The translations under genes were made by a program, and so were the position numbers. A DNA stretch of 64,000 nucleotides from Jacaranda mimosifolia (Eukaryota > Streptophyta > Magnoliopsida > Lamiales > Bignoniaceae). The stretch is taken from the NCBI GenBank assembly GCA_018894105.1, contig CM032121.1, positions 19,192,730 to 19,256,729 of the forward strand, in the 5' to 3' direction. The notes below the pieces were generated by a model, which was not told the DNA's origin, made no database searches, and saw nothing but the letters and a program-made list of their open reading frames with translations. Below are positions 1 through 10,770 of this stretch, piece by piece (positions within the stretch are counted from its first letter, which is position 1; every line of letters begins with the position of its first letter).

Positions 1-800
1 AAAAACAATGAAAAAGAAATACTTTTTCTATGTGAAAACTTAGTCCTTAATTTGGTTAGAGCAATCTCTTTTATATTGAGAAAGTCTTAAGCCATTTTCT
101 TCTGTCTCTTCCACACATACACACACACACGCAGAGTGTGGAGGAGGCGTAAGCAGCAACTGCTGCTGCGTAGCATTCACAGCCACTAAATGAGGCGTCC
201 GAAGGGATCGCATTGATCCCACCTCTATTTCATAGCTTCAAATTTATTAATATAAATTACATAATTGTGATATTTTCATTTTTTTGTATACTCATTTTGG
301 ATCATGCTATCCCTTTGGATTCATCCTTTGGTAGCTCCTAACATAGAGATCTGGTCAAGATGTTGTCCGATTTGTATAATCAATCGGCCCCAACAGCTGA
401 AAACATATTTTGCAGATAATATATATGTGAAGAAAACATATCCCTCCAACTGTCCCAACTTAGGTTTCCATGCTTAAAAAATGATATAGTACTGCATATT
501 GTAAGTTACAATGATGCACAAGTCAAGGAGACAGCTAATTCAATCAAAAGAAAGCACATACTTATATCAAAGTCTTCACGAGTTGACCAAGAAAGTAAGT
601 AGTTCAAAATCATAAACTCAATAAGCTAAATACTATCATCAATGTAAATATCTCAAAACAACATGAATTTTCTTATAAATTTTGAACCCCAAAATGTATG
701 CATATTCAAGTATTCTAATAAAGATTTACAAGTAATATTAACATTCATAGAGGACAGCCTGGATAGAAAATAACACAAGTGAAAAATTGCTATTATAGGC
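1..800. other. No recognisable gene; AT-rich flank
   Basis: No recognisable protein domain, RNA gene or transposon end is visible. A short CA microsatellite lies at about 112-130. A 60-codon open frame on the minus strand (40-222) reads through that microsatellite and has a low-complexity, cysteine/valine-rich translation, so I do not call it a gene. It could be a first exon of something lying to the left, but no splice context supports this strongly. Confidence 0.5.
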
Positions 801-969
801 AACAAGCTGAATTAAATAAATGGAAGTAAATTAGAGGACAAAGCAAAACTATTGGCTACAATAACCTGTTGTTGGGCAAGAAAAACTCTTATACCTGGTT
901 TCACACCCACTGACCCAGATGGTGTTAGTTCTATGGTGATGGTGAGTTTTGAGTGAAAGGATGCGGTTG

Positions 970-1180
970 GTGGTGGAGTCGTGAAGCAGTGGGTGGAATG
1001 GTGGTGCTTGGTGGCTGAATCTATGTGATGGCCGCTGGGAACGCCGGTACTCAATAGGACGACAGAATGGTGGTACTTGGTGGAGGAATCGTGAAGCAGC
1101 GCAATAGAATGATGGTGTTTGGAGGCTAAATCGATGTGGTGGCTAGTGGGAACTTTGGTAGTCGGTACTTAGTAGAACGG
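970..1180. repeat. Two imperfect direct copies of a ~105-bp G-rich unit
   Basis: The segment starting near 970 (gtggagtcgtgaagcag) recurs near 1079 (gtggaggaatcgtgaagcag). The copies share the same order of words: a 'gtggaatggtggtg'-like block, a 'gatgtg-tggc' block, then 'gggaac' and 'ggtac'. An 80-codon minus-strand open frame overlaps this area at 812-1054; it is His/Thr/Pro-rich and I do not recognise it. The repeat explains its composition better than coding does. Confidence 0.6.
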
Positions 1181-1414
1181 TGAAGTGGTGGTGCGTGCGC
1201 AGAATCATTGTATGGCCGGAGCTTGGATGCGATTGAGTCTGAGAGAATCAAAGAAATTTGGGAGTTGAGACTTGAGATTTAGGAAGTAGGGCTCAACCGC
1301 GGTGGTCTCTGTGACTCTGTCTATTATTTAGGAATTAGTAATTTTAGTATTCTTTAGACATTATTTATATTATTTATATATTTAAAATATATAAAATATT
1401 AAAAAAATAAAAAA

Positions 1415-1552
1415 GCTCATGAGCTGGCTCATGAGCTTTCAAACAGTCATGAATGAGCTCGAGCTCGAGCTCGAGATGCTCGAGCTTGAGTTGAGCTCAA
1501 CTCGAGCTGGCTCATAAAGTTCATAAGCCGGCTTAGCTCATCTTTCACCCCT
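1415..1552. repeat. GAGCTC/CTCGAG-rich palindromic tract
   Basis: Many overlapping copies of GAGCTC, CTCGAG and CATGAGC occur within about 130 bp, so the strand folds back on itself in several registers. It ends with a 'ggctcat'/'agctcat' cluster just before the Tat leader. This resembles the subterminal part of a plant DNA transposon, but I could not find a partner end to the left. Confidence 0.5.
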
Positions 1553-1691
1553 AGTCCATCCACATTCTGTTCTTGCTAGGGTTGAGGAGAAAAGGTTGGA
1601 GACCTCTCAACCTCCTCTCTCTTTGAAATGGCTCATCTTGCGTTTACCATTTTTTCAGTTATGGACTCTAGAACCCACAGACCGTGCCAAA
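1553..1691 (-). mobile_element. Truncated leader and PBS of a Ty3/gypsy Tat-like element
   Basis: Read on the minus strand, the bases just after the LTR give TTTGGCACGGTCTGTGGG (1674-1691). This is close to the primer-binding site that follows the LTR in Tat-lineage gypsy elements (typically TGGCGCCGTCTGTGGG), with one base missing inside the GCGCC block. A short leader follows, with an ATG near 1640 and an early in-frame stop. The element then stops, giving way to the GAGCTC tract, so gag and pol are lost. Confidence 0.6.
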
Positions 1692-2519
1692 TGATGATGT
1701 TATGATCTGCTTGATAGTGTATTGGGCTTTGGCCTAACTTGATCGACTAGAAAAAAAGATCTAAATAGAGTGTTTAGGTGTAGTCAAGTCGAGTCCAACA
1801 ACAAGTAACAAACTTAAGCTAGTCAATGAGCCCTCGGCTAAAGCACTCCGATGCTTAAATTAATACTTAATTGACCAAAAAAGAAAGTAGCAGGGTGAGG
1901 GCTTAAGTGATAATGAGCATACCTTGTTGAAGGGTGGCAACAGCGTATTTATAGGCTCTCTTGAGAGGTTTATTATATATTAATGACACCCTTGCTTATA
2001 CAAAGAAGGCCTTTATCCTTAGTTGAGAACCTTTAGGTATTCTTCCTTCTGTGTACATTTCCAGGTAGCGCCTCCTCCTACTCTTCAGGATATGGTAGTA
2101 CGAAGAAGGCATGCCCTACTCTAATTCTGCAGAATGGTGGTACATGAAAGGGCACGCACCATTAATGTGAAGGCACGCTGCTTGTTAGAGCATTTAATGC
2201 GGCAGAGAGGTGGTTATGGCCCATTCAATGTGACTGTGACAGATGGCATGGGATTGCTCTATCATGTTCCGATCGACCTCCTAGGGTTGAGATGTTTCCT
2301 TGTCTGCAGGTCATATATCCTAATTCTGGTTGAGACGATGGGGCTCTCTTGGATCCGAAGACCTTACTAGCTGGGGGCTGAATGGTCATTCTAGAGTTAG
2401 TCGATCACACTCTAGTTGACCCAAATGAGTGCTAATAGTTATACTGGCGGAATGTCCTAACGAGGATTTGGGCCTGGTCGACCACTGGTAGGCTGGGCCC
2501 ATTGAGCAATTCCCCATCA
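1692..2519 (-). mobile_element. Ty3/gypsy Tat-like LTR (5' LTR, minus orientation)
   Basis: On the minus strand this ~828-bp block begins TGATGGGG and ends CATCA directly before the PBS-like sequence, giving short inverted ends TGATG/CATCA. A TATA-like CTATAAATA lies on the minus strand at about 1951-1960, placing a plausible transcription start about 250 bp before the LTR end. No second LTR copy and no target duplication were found, so the element is truncated. The open frame at 2134-2370 (+) runs inside the LTR and is not taken as a gene. Confidence 0.6.
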
Positions 2520-2985
2520 TGTCGTTTACCTGGTAAACTTTTAGTGGGTTAAGCCCGTTGGGCTATCATATATCAGTATGAAAATGTAATCAATTCATAT
2601 AACAATATAATTGAAATTGAAGAAACTATTGAAGGCACATTCTACGAGTGGGTCTTCGGTTATTGATTATTAAAGAGTGCGTACTCAGTTTATTAATTAT
2701 TAGAGGTGCACTCTAGCAATTGTTAACTATTAGCATTGCTGTGTAATAATTATTGAAGACGAGCTCACCTAGTCCACCTTCTATACAAATTTTCCTAACC
2801 CTAATATGTGAAAATTAGGGCTGATGACAAGATTAAAATTAATATCATACTAATTAGTTAACTAATTTAGGATAACTAAAATAATAATAGAGTAAATTCT
2901 TATTTTATTAAATACTTACACATATGGACATTATTATATTTTTTTCTTATATTTATAATTGATATATGTGAATTGTTCATTTTTT
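2520..2985. other. Unassigned AT-rich stretch outside the MULE arm
   Basis: No gene is seen. Short direct repeats of an 'attattaa-gagtgc' type occur at 2665-2715. The right half may be the outer, more diverged part of the MULE terminal inverted repeat that becomes clear from about 2988, but the true element end could not be fixed. Confidence 0.4.
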
Positions 2986-2987
2986 TG

Positions 2988-3210
2988 TACTGTAGAAATA
3001 TTGAACAATATGAATCTTAGCATTTTATTAACATTTTTTATGATAGTTATTAATTAGAATGATTAATTAATATAAAATGTATGTGCAGTTGTTGAAGGTA
3101 TATTGAGTTCAAGTACAATTGTGGTTTTAATATAGTTTGGAAGATAAGTCATAAGAGATTCTCATCCAGTTAATTATGATTGCCCTATATGTAGCATCAT
3201 TATATTATCA
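2988..3210 (+). repeat. Left inverted-repeat arm of the MULE
   Basis: Starts with a block reading tgtagaaatattgaacaat and runs through a block matching the reverse complement of the right arm, including tgatagt(t/c)attaattagaa and ttgttgaaggtat. From about 3100 it also matches the first ~35 codons of the transposase gene, with stops, so it holds a decayed copy of the transposase N-terminus in opposite orientation. Confidence 0.75.
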
Positions 3211-3263
3211 TTGGAGGTCTCGAGTGCACCTAATCATTTTTTTTTCTTGTAAATATATCAGGA

Positions 3264-5110
3264 TGGATAGACATATATAATCCACGTGATCCCAACAACT
3301 TATACATGCAAGATGGTCGTCGATCAGAGGGTATATTAGCTGGAAATATAGATGATACTCTAGTTGTGAGACAAGGAGATAGAAAATTTTGGAGAATTAT
3401 AGGATGTCAAGCTCTACATTATCATGTACAATCTTTATTAAATGAGATAGAATTCTATGGTGTATATAGTTGTAGAAATATTAAGGTTTATGTTCACGTA
3501 GTTATAGCTCTAGTTGAGAGGTGGCTCTCAAAGATCCATGCATTTCATTTGTATATGGAAGAGGTTACAATTACACTGCAGCACATAGCAATTATTTTGG
3601 CATTAGCGATAATGGTTTTGCTGTTACAAGTAAAGACTATATTCATACCTTGGCCTGGTGGTAGGATTATTGTCGTTATTATCTCGAATTCATCCTAGAG
3701 GAGCAAGATTTTAGGGGATCAAGACTTCATCTTACTGCTCTTACGGAGCACATTGAGAACAACAGGATTACAGGACCACAACAATAGTTTTGGAGGTTCA
3801 ACAATACACACGTGCCTGTACTTTGATACTTCTTGGAGATCTTATGTGTCCAGACTCATTAGCTTTTGCAGTATGACTAGTGTACTACAACACATGGAGT
3901 AAATATATGAAGTTCATAATTATAATTGAGGTAGTGCAGTTCTATAATTCAACTATGGTGAACTTTGCAAGGGAAATCAAATATTGGTAGAGTGATATAA
4001 CTATTACAGGTGAAAGTAATATTGCTTATAAATATATTAACTTTTATAATTAAGTATAAATCTTGAAAAATTATTAATTGCAAATTTAGGCATGTTCTTT
4101 CATTACAACATTGATGCCTATAGGATTAACTTCTCACGTCGATAACAATGAAGCACCAATAGTAGTTGATGGACTTTTGATTCCTCCATATGGTGCTTGG
4201 CGAGATAATATATGTTATAATTTATTAATATTCTTGTGCAATTAATTTGTGCATATATGTATAATATGACTTTTGTTAATATCACTTGAATGGATTTGTG
4301 GATGCCGGCATTATAATTCTTTCATGTAAATAGTGAGTCACTCTGTATGAATCATAAGAGATATGCTTGATAGAATGTTAGCAAATAAGGTCAAAAATTT
4401 TATAATATGATACTTTTTATATCACATCTCTGATATGTTATTTTTCTACATAAACATGGCTTAAGTCTTTTATATGCAGTTTATATGGCAACCTGATGAC
4501 CTGGCCTAAGACATTTAGACTTTGCTAGTCAAGTGTGCCCGAAGGCTTTAGATAGCAGTGCGTCCATTGATCAACTTTGTTATAATTGAGATAATCATTC
4601 AGAGTGAGTCCTACAACAATTTGGGATGTGGCAACATATTCCTCTACTACTGTCAAAATGAGGTTCCACATTGCATAATGTATCACATAGAGGTTATCCT
4701 AGGCAAGATTGGTCCATTTATCTCTTGAATTATATTTCTTAGTGGGCTAACATCAAGTAGCTTGTTGTGCATGGGCCTCCTCTTGTCAATCAACCATTAT
4801 GAATGATAGATACATGTTATGGTATGATTGCAACACATGTCGAATCATAGGATCATTATATGAGAATATAGAAACCAGGTACCATCTAGAGGAACCACAT
4901 GCTTGGTTAGATATGCTACGTATATAAGCATGCAATACAGCTTTCAATTTATTAAATGATATCTAACACTACGCTATCTATTTTATTTTCAGACAGATTA
5001 AATGTATAATTTGTTGATTAATTGTGATTCTATTGCCGATGATACCGACGCTATGTCATTTATTAAGATAAAGGATAAAGACCAATTGTTAAGAATGTTC
5101 ATCAGTTGGC
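3264..5110 (+). pseudogene. Plant mobile domain (PMD, MAIN-like) gene remnant
   Basis: The frame open from 3264 to 3698 reads WIDIYNPRDPNNLY..., then ALVERWLSKIHAFHL, then EVTITLQHIAIILAL. This matches the hallmark of the plant mobile domain (ALVERWRPETHTFHLP...EATITLQDVAILLGLP in typical members). Later fragments in shifted frames still fit the family: a 'LLGDLMCPD'-like piece near 3825-3855 and a 'WQPDD' piece near 4487 followed by 'PLINFVIIE' and 'YHIEVILG' further on. PMD proteins occur as host genes (MAIN, MAIL1) and inside gypsy and MULE transposons. Stops and frameshifts are frequent and no intact start is visible, so this is a dead TE-borne copy. The biochemical role of the TE-borne domain is not known to me. 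Confidence 0.6.
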
Positions 5111-5398
5111 ACCTAGACAACACTTTCAAGTCCAAGTCTCTCAACAACAATAACCTCCTCTACAATAATATATAAATTTTACTTGAGTAAAAATCATAAA
5201 TATTTTGCTTATAACTTTTTAAATGCATAACAAATTATTAAAAAAAAAAAAAAAAGACTAGAGATTCTGTCTTTTAGGGGCTTGTTATGCATTTTAGGCT
5301 TCTTGGAGGCAACATGCTTGGTGTCTTACTCATGCTTGAGGTCAATCCGTTTCATTTTAAATTCGAGTGGCACGGTCTCTACCTAAAATACTTCGTTC
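5110..5398. other. Junction between the two convergent MULE genes
   Basis: AT-rich sequence with a 17-base A run at about 5239-5256. No coding signal is seen. It is where the two convergent transcription units would end. Confidence 0.4.
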
Positions 5399-7918
5399 TC
5401 AATAGTCAGTGTTGTGGACTAACTCAAAGTTAGGATTATACCAATAATCTTCTGACCATAATGGTTCAAATCTCCCTCTATAAGTTGCAATGTAATGTTC
5501 AACTTTATAATATTCCTTCATCAGTGATGTATAGTTGACCCCAAATGTTTGACGTGCTTGCATTGCATGTAAGCAATGAACTCCAAGCCCATTTTCCACA
5601 TAAGCACTCTCCTGTCTGAAGCATGACGATGATTCCCACGTGATGTGCTCATTCTAGTAATGACTAAAGCTAATTTTTTAGCATAATCAACCTTTTACAC
5701 GAAATGATTAATAGAGTACTGCCACCATATTTATGTAAATGTTAAAAGCATAATCAATCTATAATTGATTGTTTTGCCTCATCTTCCGTGCATTAGTGAT
5801 CCGGCGAAAAAAAATATTCCACGCAACGGTCAAATATTGTATGAACAATAGTTGTAATTAGTAGTTGGCAAGCAGCTTTTAACACCCCCTTTATGCATTC
5901 GAACATATTTTTGGTTAAAATGCCGAAACGTCATCCTCCATCATAAGATAATGTCCATTAGCTCTTGTCTATCCTCTCTAAGTAGGAGTGAGCACATTCA
6001 TTAATACCATTTTATATCCTCTATGGTTTTATCAAATTTATGACTTGGATTGCAACATCAGCTTTCCAACACAAGTCCTTCAATTGAATATTCTTGAAAT
6101 GTTTATTGAAGTTCGAACACACATGCCTTGATAAAATTGATGTGCTCCATAAGTGGCCGTGAAAAGGCATGCTCTCTACACCAACCAAAATACCACAATG
6201 ACAATCAAAAAGTAAACAGCAGCCATTGAATCCTCTAATAATGTGTTTCACCGGCATCTAAAAAAACCATCTCCAAGACATCAAAGTTTTCTCATCTACT
6301 ATGGCAAAAGTTATAGGCATAACATTCTGATTTGCATCCATGGTTACTACAACAAGCATTTTATGTTATACATTATGTGTAAATGAGTTCCTTCCACACT
6401 GGTAATTTTGCAGCAATGTTGGAACCCTTCTATAAATGGTCGAAATGCCTAAAAGATATATCTCAACACCTTTTACCTAGATATGCTTGTCTCACGATAT
6501 CCCATTCAACAATTGCTCTAGGATTCCACTTCTGGAGAGCTCTATATTTAGGTAATTTCCGTACCGACCTCGCCTAAGTCCCATAAAGTTTCTACCTTGC
6601 ATATTTCATGCTATTCTATGCCTTAGCATATGAGATTTCATAGCCATATTTATTTTCATCATTTGCACGCCCACAATCTCATAGCCTGGATTATCTCAAA
6701 TGGTTCCAACAAGTCCAAAGCAATCATATTTCGACTTAAATTCAAACGATCCATTGAAACTTCATCCATAAGGCATGTACGAGGGCCCCCATACTTGGTA
6801 ATTCTCCATAACCCTTTACTCTCTTTAAATATTCTCCTTACACTCTATAGACAAAGTTGTTTTCTGTTATTGTGTTTGCAAACCACTTTCCATAATTTTG
6901 GTGTGCTCTCAAGAATGCAATATTCGCTTCTCACCATTCGTATGGAATAATCTTTCAAGGAAGTGATAAGATGCTCTTTACTCTTGAGTAATATTCCCAC
7001 ATAGAGCACTCCTTTACTTAAGTCATATAACTCAGCCAGCCATGGTTGGAATATCGAAAGAATCTACCTATATAAATATATCATTATCATGTTTAGTAGA
7101 GAATAAGGATAAGTGGGACAGAGTTTGATTGGGCAATTGTGGATGTCATTCTTGTCGTCCCATGTGGTTGCTGAGAAAATGTTCTCTCGCCATGTGAAGG
7201 TAGTAGCTTTTCCATTGTATCAATATCTACCTCATCTTCATCACTAGTAACAAAATCATTACTATCATTTTCAGTTGATTTTGAATCACTCAACACATGA
7301 TAATGAAAAATGCCTACTTGTGGCTTAGGTTCACCATCATAAATGGAATAAGTTGGATAATCTTGCTCCCCTATGAAAACTTGATGAGAGGTAGAATGGC
7401 CTTTGCCAAAATCATAGATCCTAACATTCGCAAAACCTTTGTATAACCACAAGAACGTTTATTTCCGATTAAGTTAGATATTGTTGATCCCATCCAAAAT
7501 CTTTGTAAGAGGTAAAAGAACCTTCGGGTTGCATCAAAAGCCCTATGTAAGATCCTCCTTCAAAAATATTTGGGATACTAGTGTGGCATATTACTTTTGT
7601 CTTAGCATATAATTCCACACTATTAAATTGGGATTGTGGACCAAAAAGTATAAATAAACCATTATCATTTCGTATTTCTACAAGTGTGGATATCCCGTAC
7701 TGTTTATTCAAATAGAATTTTGCTTGAATTTTTAATGGATAGTTGCTGCTATCAATGGTCGTCGCATCATATATTTCATAGCATAAATTAAAATATATTA
7801 TTTCATGAGATACTCTAATAATGCTACATGCAAGACGATTATAATTAACTGAACCACAATCTCTTATGAGTTGTCCTCCAAGGTATATTAAAACAACAGT
7901 TGCACTCGAACTTAACAT
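5399..7918 (-). pseudogene. MURA-type Mutator transposase remnant
   Basis: The minus-strand N-terminal piece (7469-7918, 149 codons) begins MLSSSATVVLIYLGGQL, has the pattern of the N-terminal region of MULE transposases, and is followed by an acidic stretch (7093-7452, ...TSDEDEVD...). A DDE-type MULE core appears at about 6020-6375 with VTMDANQNVMPITFAIVDE followed by a 'FNKHFKN-QLKDLCWKA' stretch, as in MULE transposases. The C-terminal zinc-finger and tail region is suggested at 5399-5599 (YYKVEHYIATYRGRF...). At least four stops or frame changes separate the pieces, so no functional protein can be made. The start chosen is the ATG at 7918 inside the right inverted-repeat arm. Confidence 0.75.
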
Positions 7919-8026
7919 ACCTTCAACAAATGCACATGTAATTTATATTAATTAATCATTCTAATTAATGACTATCATAAAAGTTAATAAAATATTAAAA
8001 TGCACATTGTTCAATATTTCTACAGC
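7806..8026 (-). repeat. Right inverted-repeat arm of the MULE
   Basis: Reverse complement of 2988-3210 with scattered differences and small indels. The transposase start codon (complement of cat at 7916-7918) lies inside the arm, so the arm covers both the promoter region and the first coding stretch. Pairing continues inward to about 7806 and fades beyond 8026. Confidence 0.75.
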
Positions 8027-8030
8027 CCAA

Positions 8031-9076
8031 GATGAGCGAACAAAAATACTAATAGAAAAAACATCCAATGCATGAAAATCATAAACTATCCTGAATATTT
8101 ATAGAAAATAAAATTGAATTAGGTTGTTTAACTCCTTTAGAATTTGTGTTCTATACAAACTGCAAATACAAAATATAGATAAATAATATGTTCATTAAAG
8201 TACAAAAATTTAATTTAAAAATATTTCTCCAATTGAAGCAATCAAATAATTACAACATTGGATTTCTTTTTTCTCTTTTGTATTTTCTACTTTTTTCCTC
8301 TCTATTTTCCTCTTTCATCTCTTTTTTAATTTTCTCTGTACTCTTACACTCAATGCACTCATTCTCTCATATTTATAAAGGGTGTTGGCCAACACCTTTA
8401 TAATTTCTTTAGGTGAAGGCTGCAAAAATTGCAGCTTTCAAAATTTCAACACATAAAATTACCTTCACACATGAATAGTGAATATTTAGAAGTTGCGGCT
8501 ACCAATCGCAACTTTTAACTCATAAGGACAACTACATTCTGACATGATATCAGCTAGAAAAAGTTTAATTTTGAAAGTTGCAGTTGGGCAATCACAACTT
8601 ACAGTATATATGTAATACCTCAAAATCATAGGCTCTATTCTTCTACGTTTTTTAGAAATTTTTCCCAACCCCCAAAAAAATTTCAGAATGAAAACACGTT
8701 CCCTAAATTTTTTCCCGAAATACTCAAATTTTATCCCCAAAAAATCCCTCCAAATTCACCCAAAAAAATCCTACACCCTAAAAATCACACATACTCCTCA
8801 TTTTCTCACTCTATCTGTCACATTACTCATTCATTTATCACTCTCTCACTTCACTCATCAATATATATATATATATGAAAATATTAAAATTTTACTAGTT
8901 AAAAAATTCCAACACTTATGTTTACAAATTTAATTAAACTAATTATCAAAAAAATGAATTAAGTTTAATTAAATATTATTTATGTTATTACTAAATAATT
9001 CATTTATGGAATAACATATTAAATTAATTGAATGTACTTATTAATTAAATAATATATTAGTTATATTTAATATTTA
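8031..9076. other. AT-rich stretch with small hairpins, no gene
   Basis: No recognisable coding sequence. It contains a near-perfect palindrome around 8376-8402 (ATAAAGG-TGTTGGCCAACA-CCTTTAT) and three TTGC/GCAA hairpin-like motifs at about 8412-8437, 8491-8517 and 8572-8601. An (AT)n microsatellite lies at 8861-8875. The short open frames here are low-complexity Ser/Phe/Leu-rich translations of pyrimidine tracts. Confidence 0.5.
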
Positions 9077-10770
9077 GGGTCAATTACATCCACCTCCCCT
9101 GAGGTTTGGCGTAATTGTCAAAAAATTCTTCTTGTTTTTAAAAATTATATTTACCTCCTAAACTTTCAAACTAAGATGTAAAGCTGACAGAAAGTATAAA
9201 ATGACCAAAATGCCCTTCCATTAAAAATTTAAAAAAAATAAAAAAAATGATAGAAATATCGAAAGATAGAAATACCCTTGAACCTATTTGTAATATTTTT
9301 GAATTTATGAGGATTTATTTGATATATTTTTGTCACCTTCAATTTTATAAAAATATATTTATATATTTATATATACACATATACATATATATTATATTAT
9401 ATACAAACATATATATAAATATACTGTGTGTGTGTGTATACCTCCCCACCACCAACCCACCGCTACCATCATGGCCACCCATCCCCACCGACAGCGGCAA
9501 CAAATTGCTACTTGCTGCCCAAGCTGCCATGGCAGCAGAAGAAGAAGGGAAGGGGGTAGGTGCATCAGGTGGGGGAAGGGGTAGGTGGGATAGGGTTTTA
9601 TTTTTAAAAACAAAAAATATCTTTTTTTAATTAATAATAATTTAATTAACATATATATTTAATTTTTTTTATTGTGTTTTGAATTAATTAATTAATTAAT
9701 TTATAAGTTTATTTTAGAGAGATTTATTAGTTGAATAAATATTTTAAATATTTTTTAATTTAGATATGATTATTATTTTAATAAATAATATAATTAAATT
9801 TTAAAAAAATTATCTTTTTAATTAATAAATAATATAAGTTAAAAATAAATATATTATTTTTTATTTTTTAATTGATAAAAAAACTAATTAAATTTTAAAT
9901 ATGTTTATAATTTTAATATTATTAAGTATATAATTAAAATTATATTTCTAGATGATAGATTTAAATCTTTATTTTATTTTTAGTTTACTCTATTTTTAAT
10001 TAATAAAATTTTTTAATTAAATTATTTTAGATGTCATTATTATTTTTTATTTTTAAAAATTATTAAAAATATATATCATGCTAGATTTAATTTATTTTAA
10101 TTTTTTTACTTATTTTACTTTTTAGTTAAATTGAATTGAATTGAATTAAAATATTTTATATATATTACTATTTTAATATTATTAGATTATTTTAATAATA
10201 TAAATTTATATTGAACATAATTTAATATGTTATATTTTAATGATATAAATTTAAATTAAATTATTTTAGATATGCTTATTATTTTTAATATATCGAATAT
10301 ATCATTTCAATCATTAAAATTATATGGTCCAAGATCATAGATTTGTTTTATATTTTTAATTTTCTTACTTGTTAAATTCAACTGAATATAATTAAATTAT
10401 CTTAAATATATTTACTATTTTAAAGTCACCCTGAATTCTTCTTTGTTTTCTTACATTTAAGATTTCCAAAAAAAAAAAAAAAAAACCCTTAATTAATTAA
10501 AAAAATCTTACAATACCACCCCAAAGGATATTTTTGTCCATTAAAAAAAAGTCAAATCGGGTTTAAAATGGAGTCAATAACCCTAAGGACATTTTTGGAA
10601 TCTTACCTTAATTTTTTAACAGCGATTGGTCAAACTCTAACGTTGACTGACGATTGGCTTAAAATGTTAGACGGTAACAAAGTTCAAAGGGGGGTAAATG
10701 TAATTTTTAAAACAACATAAAAATTTCAATAATTACGTCAAACTTCGAGGAAGGTGGATGTGATTGACCT
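9077..10770. mobile_element. 1.7-kb terminal-inverted-repeat element with GC-rich core
   Basis: The left end reads GGTCAATTACATCCACCT and the reverse complement of the right end reads GGTCAATCACATCCACCT. Both continue into a shared 'gtttg-cgtaatt' block and a 'aaaattacatttacc' block, so the inverted ends extend for roughly 80-100 bp with gaps. The inside is very AT-rich except for a CCACC/GGCAGC-rich island at about 9440-9590. No transposase frame exists, so it is non-autonomous. No clean target duplication was found, which leaves the superfamily open (MULE-like is my guess). Confidence 0.65.
9440..9592. repeat. GC-rich core of the 9.1-10.8 kb TIR element
   Basis: A sharp GC island within AT-rich arms, preceded by a (GT)n run at 9425-9438. 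It contains the palindrome-bearing word GCTGCCATGGCAGC (9526-9539). Overlapping frames on both strands are open only because of composition. Confidence 0.6.

Larger units (their letters stand above)
2986..8030. mobile_element. Degenerate two-gene Mutator-like element (MULE)
   Basis: Inverted repeats of about 220 bp (2988-3210 and 7806-8026) bracket two convergent broken genes: a plant-mobile-domain gene on plus and a MURA-like transposase on minus. Each starts close to its own arm. This copies the plan of maize MuDR, where mudrA and mudrB are transcribed toward each other from terminal repeats. The limits given are those of the clear inverted repeat; the outer ends and any 9-bp target duplication were not found. 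Both genes carry many stops and frameshifts, so the element is inactive. Calling it one element, not two neighbouring relics, is an inference from the symmetry. Confidence 0.6.

Noticed and set aside
812..1054. 80-codon minus-strand His/Thr/Pro-rich frame
   Set aside because: Falls in a local tandem repeat; no domain, no splice or promoter context.
2134..2370. 78-codon plus-strand frame at 2.1-2.4 kb
   Set aside because: Lies inside a gypsy LTR in antisense orientation; no domain.
9247..9652. Open frames of 61-127 codons on both strands at 9.2-9.65 kb
   Set aside because: They overlap each other on opposite strands and follow from the AT-rich and GC-rich composition of a TIR element; no domain is recognisable.
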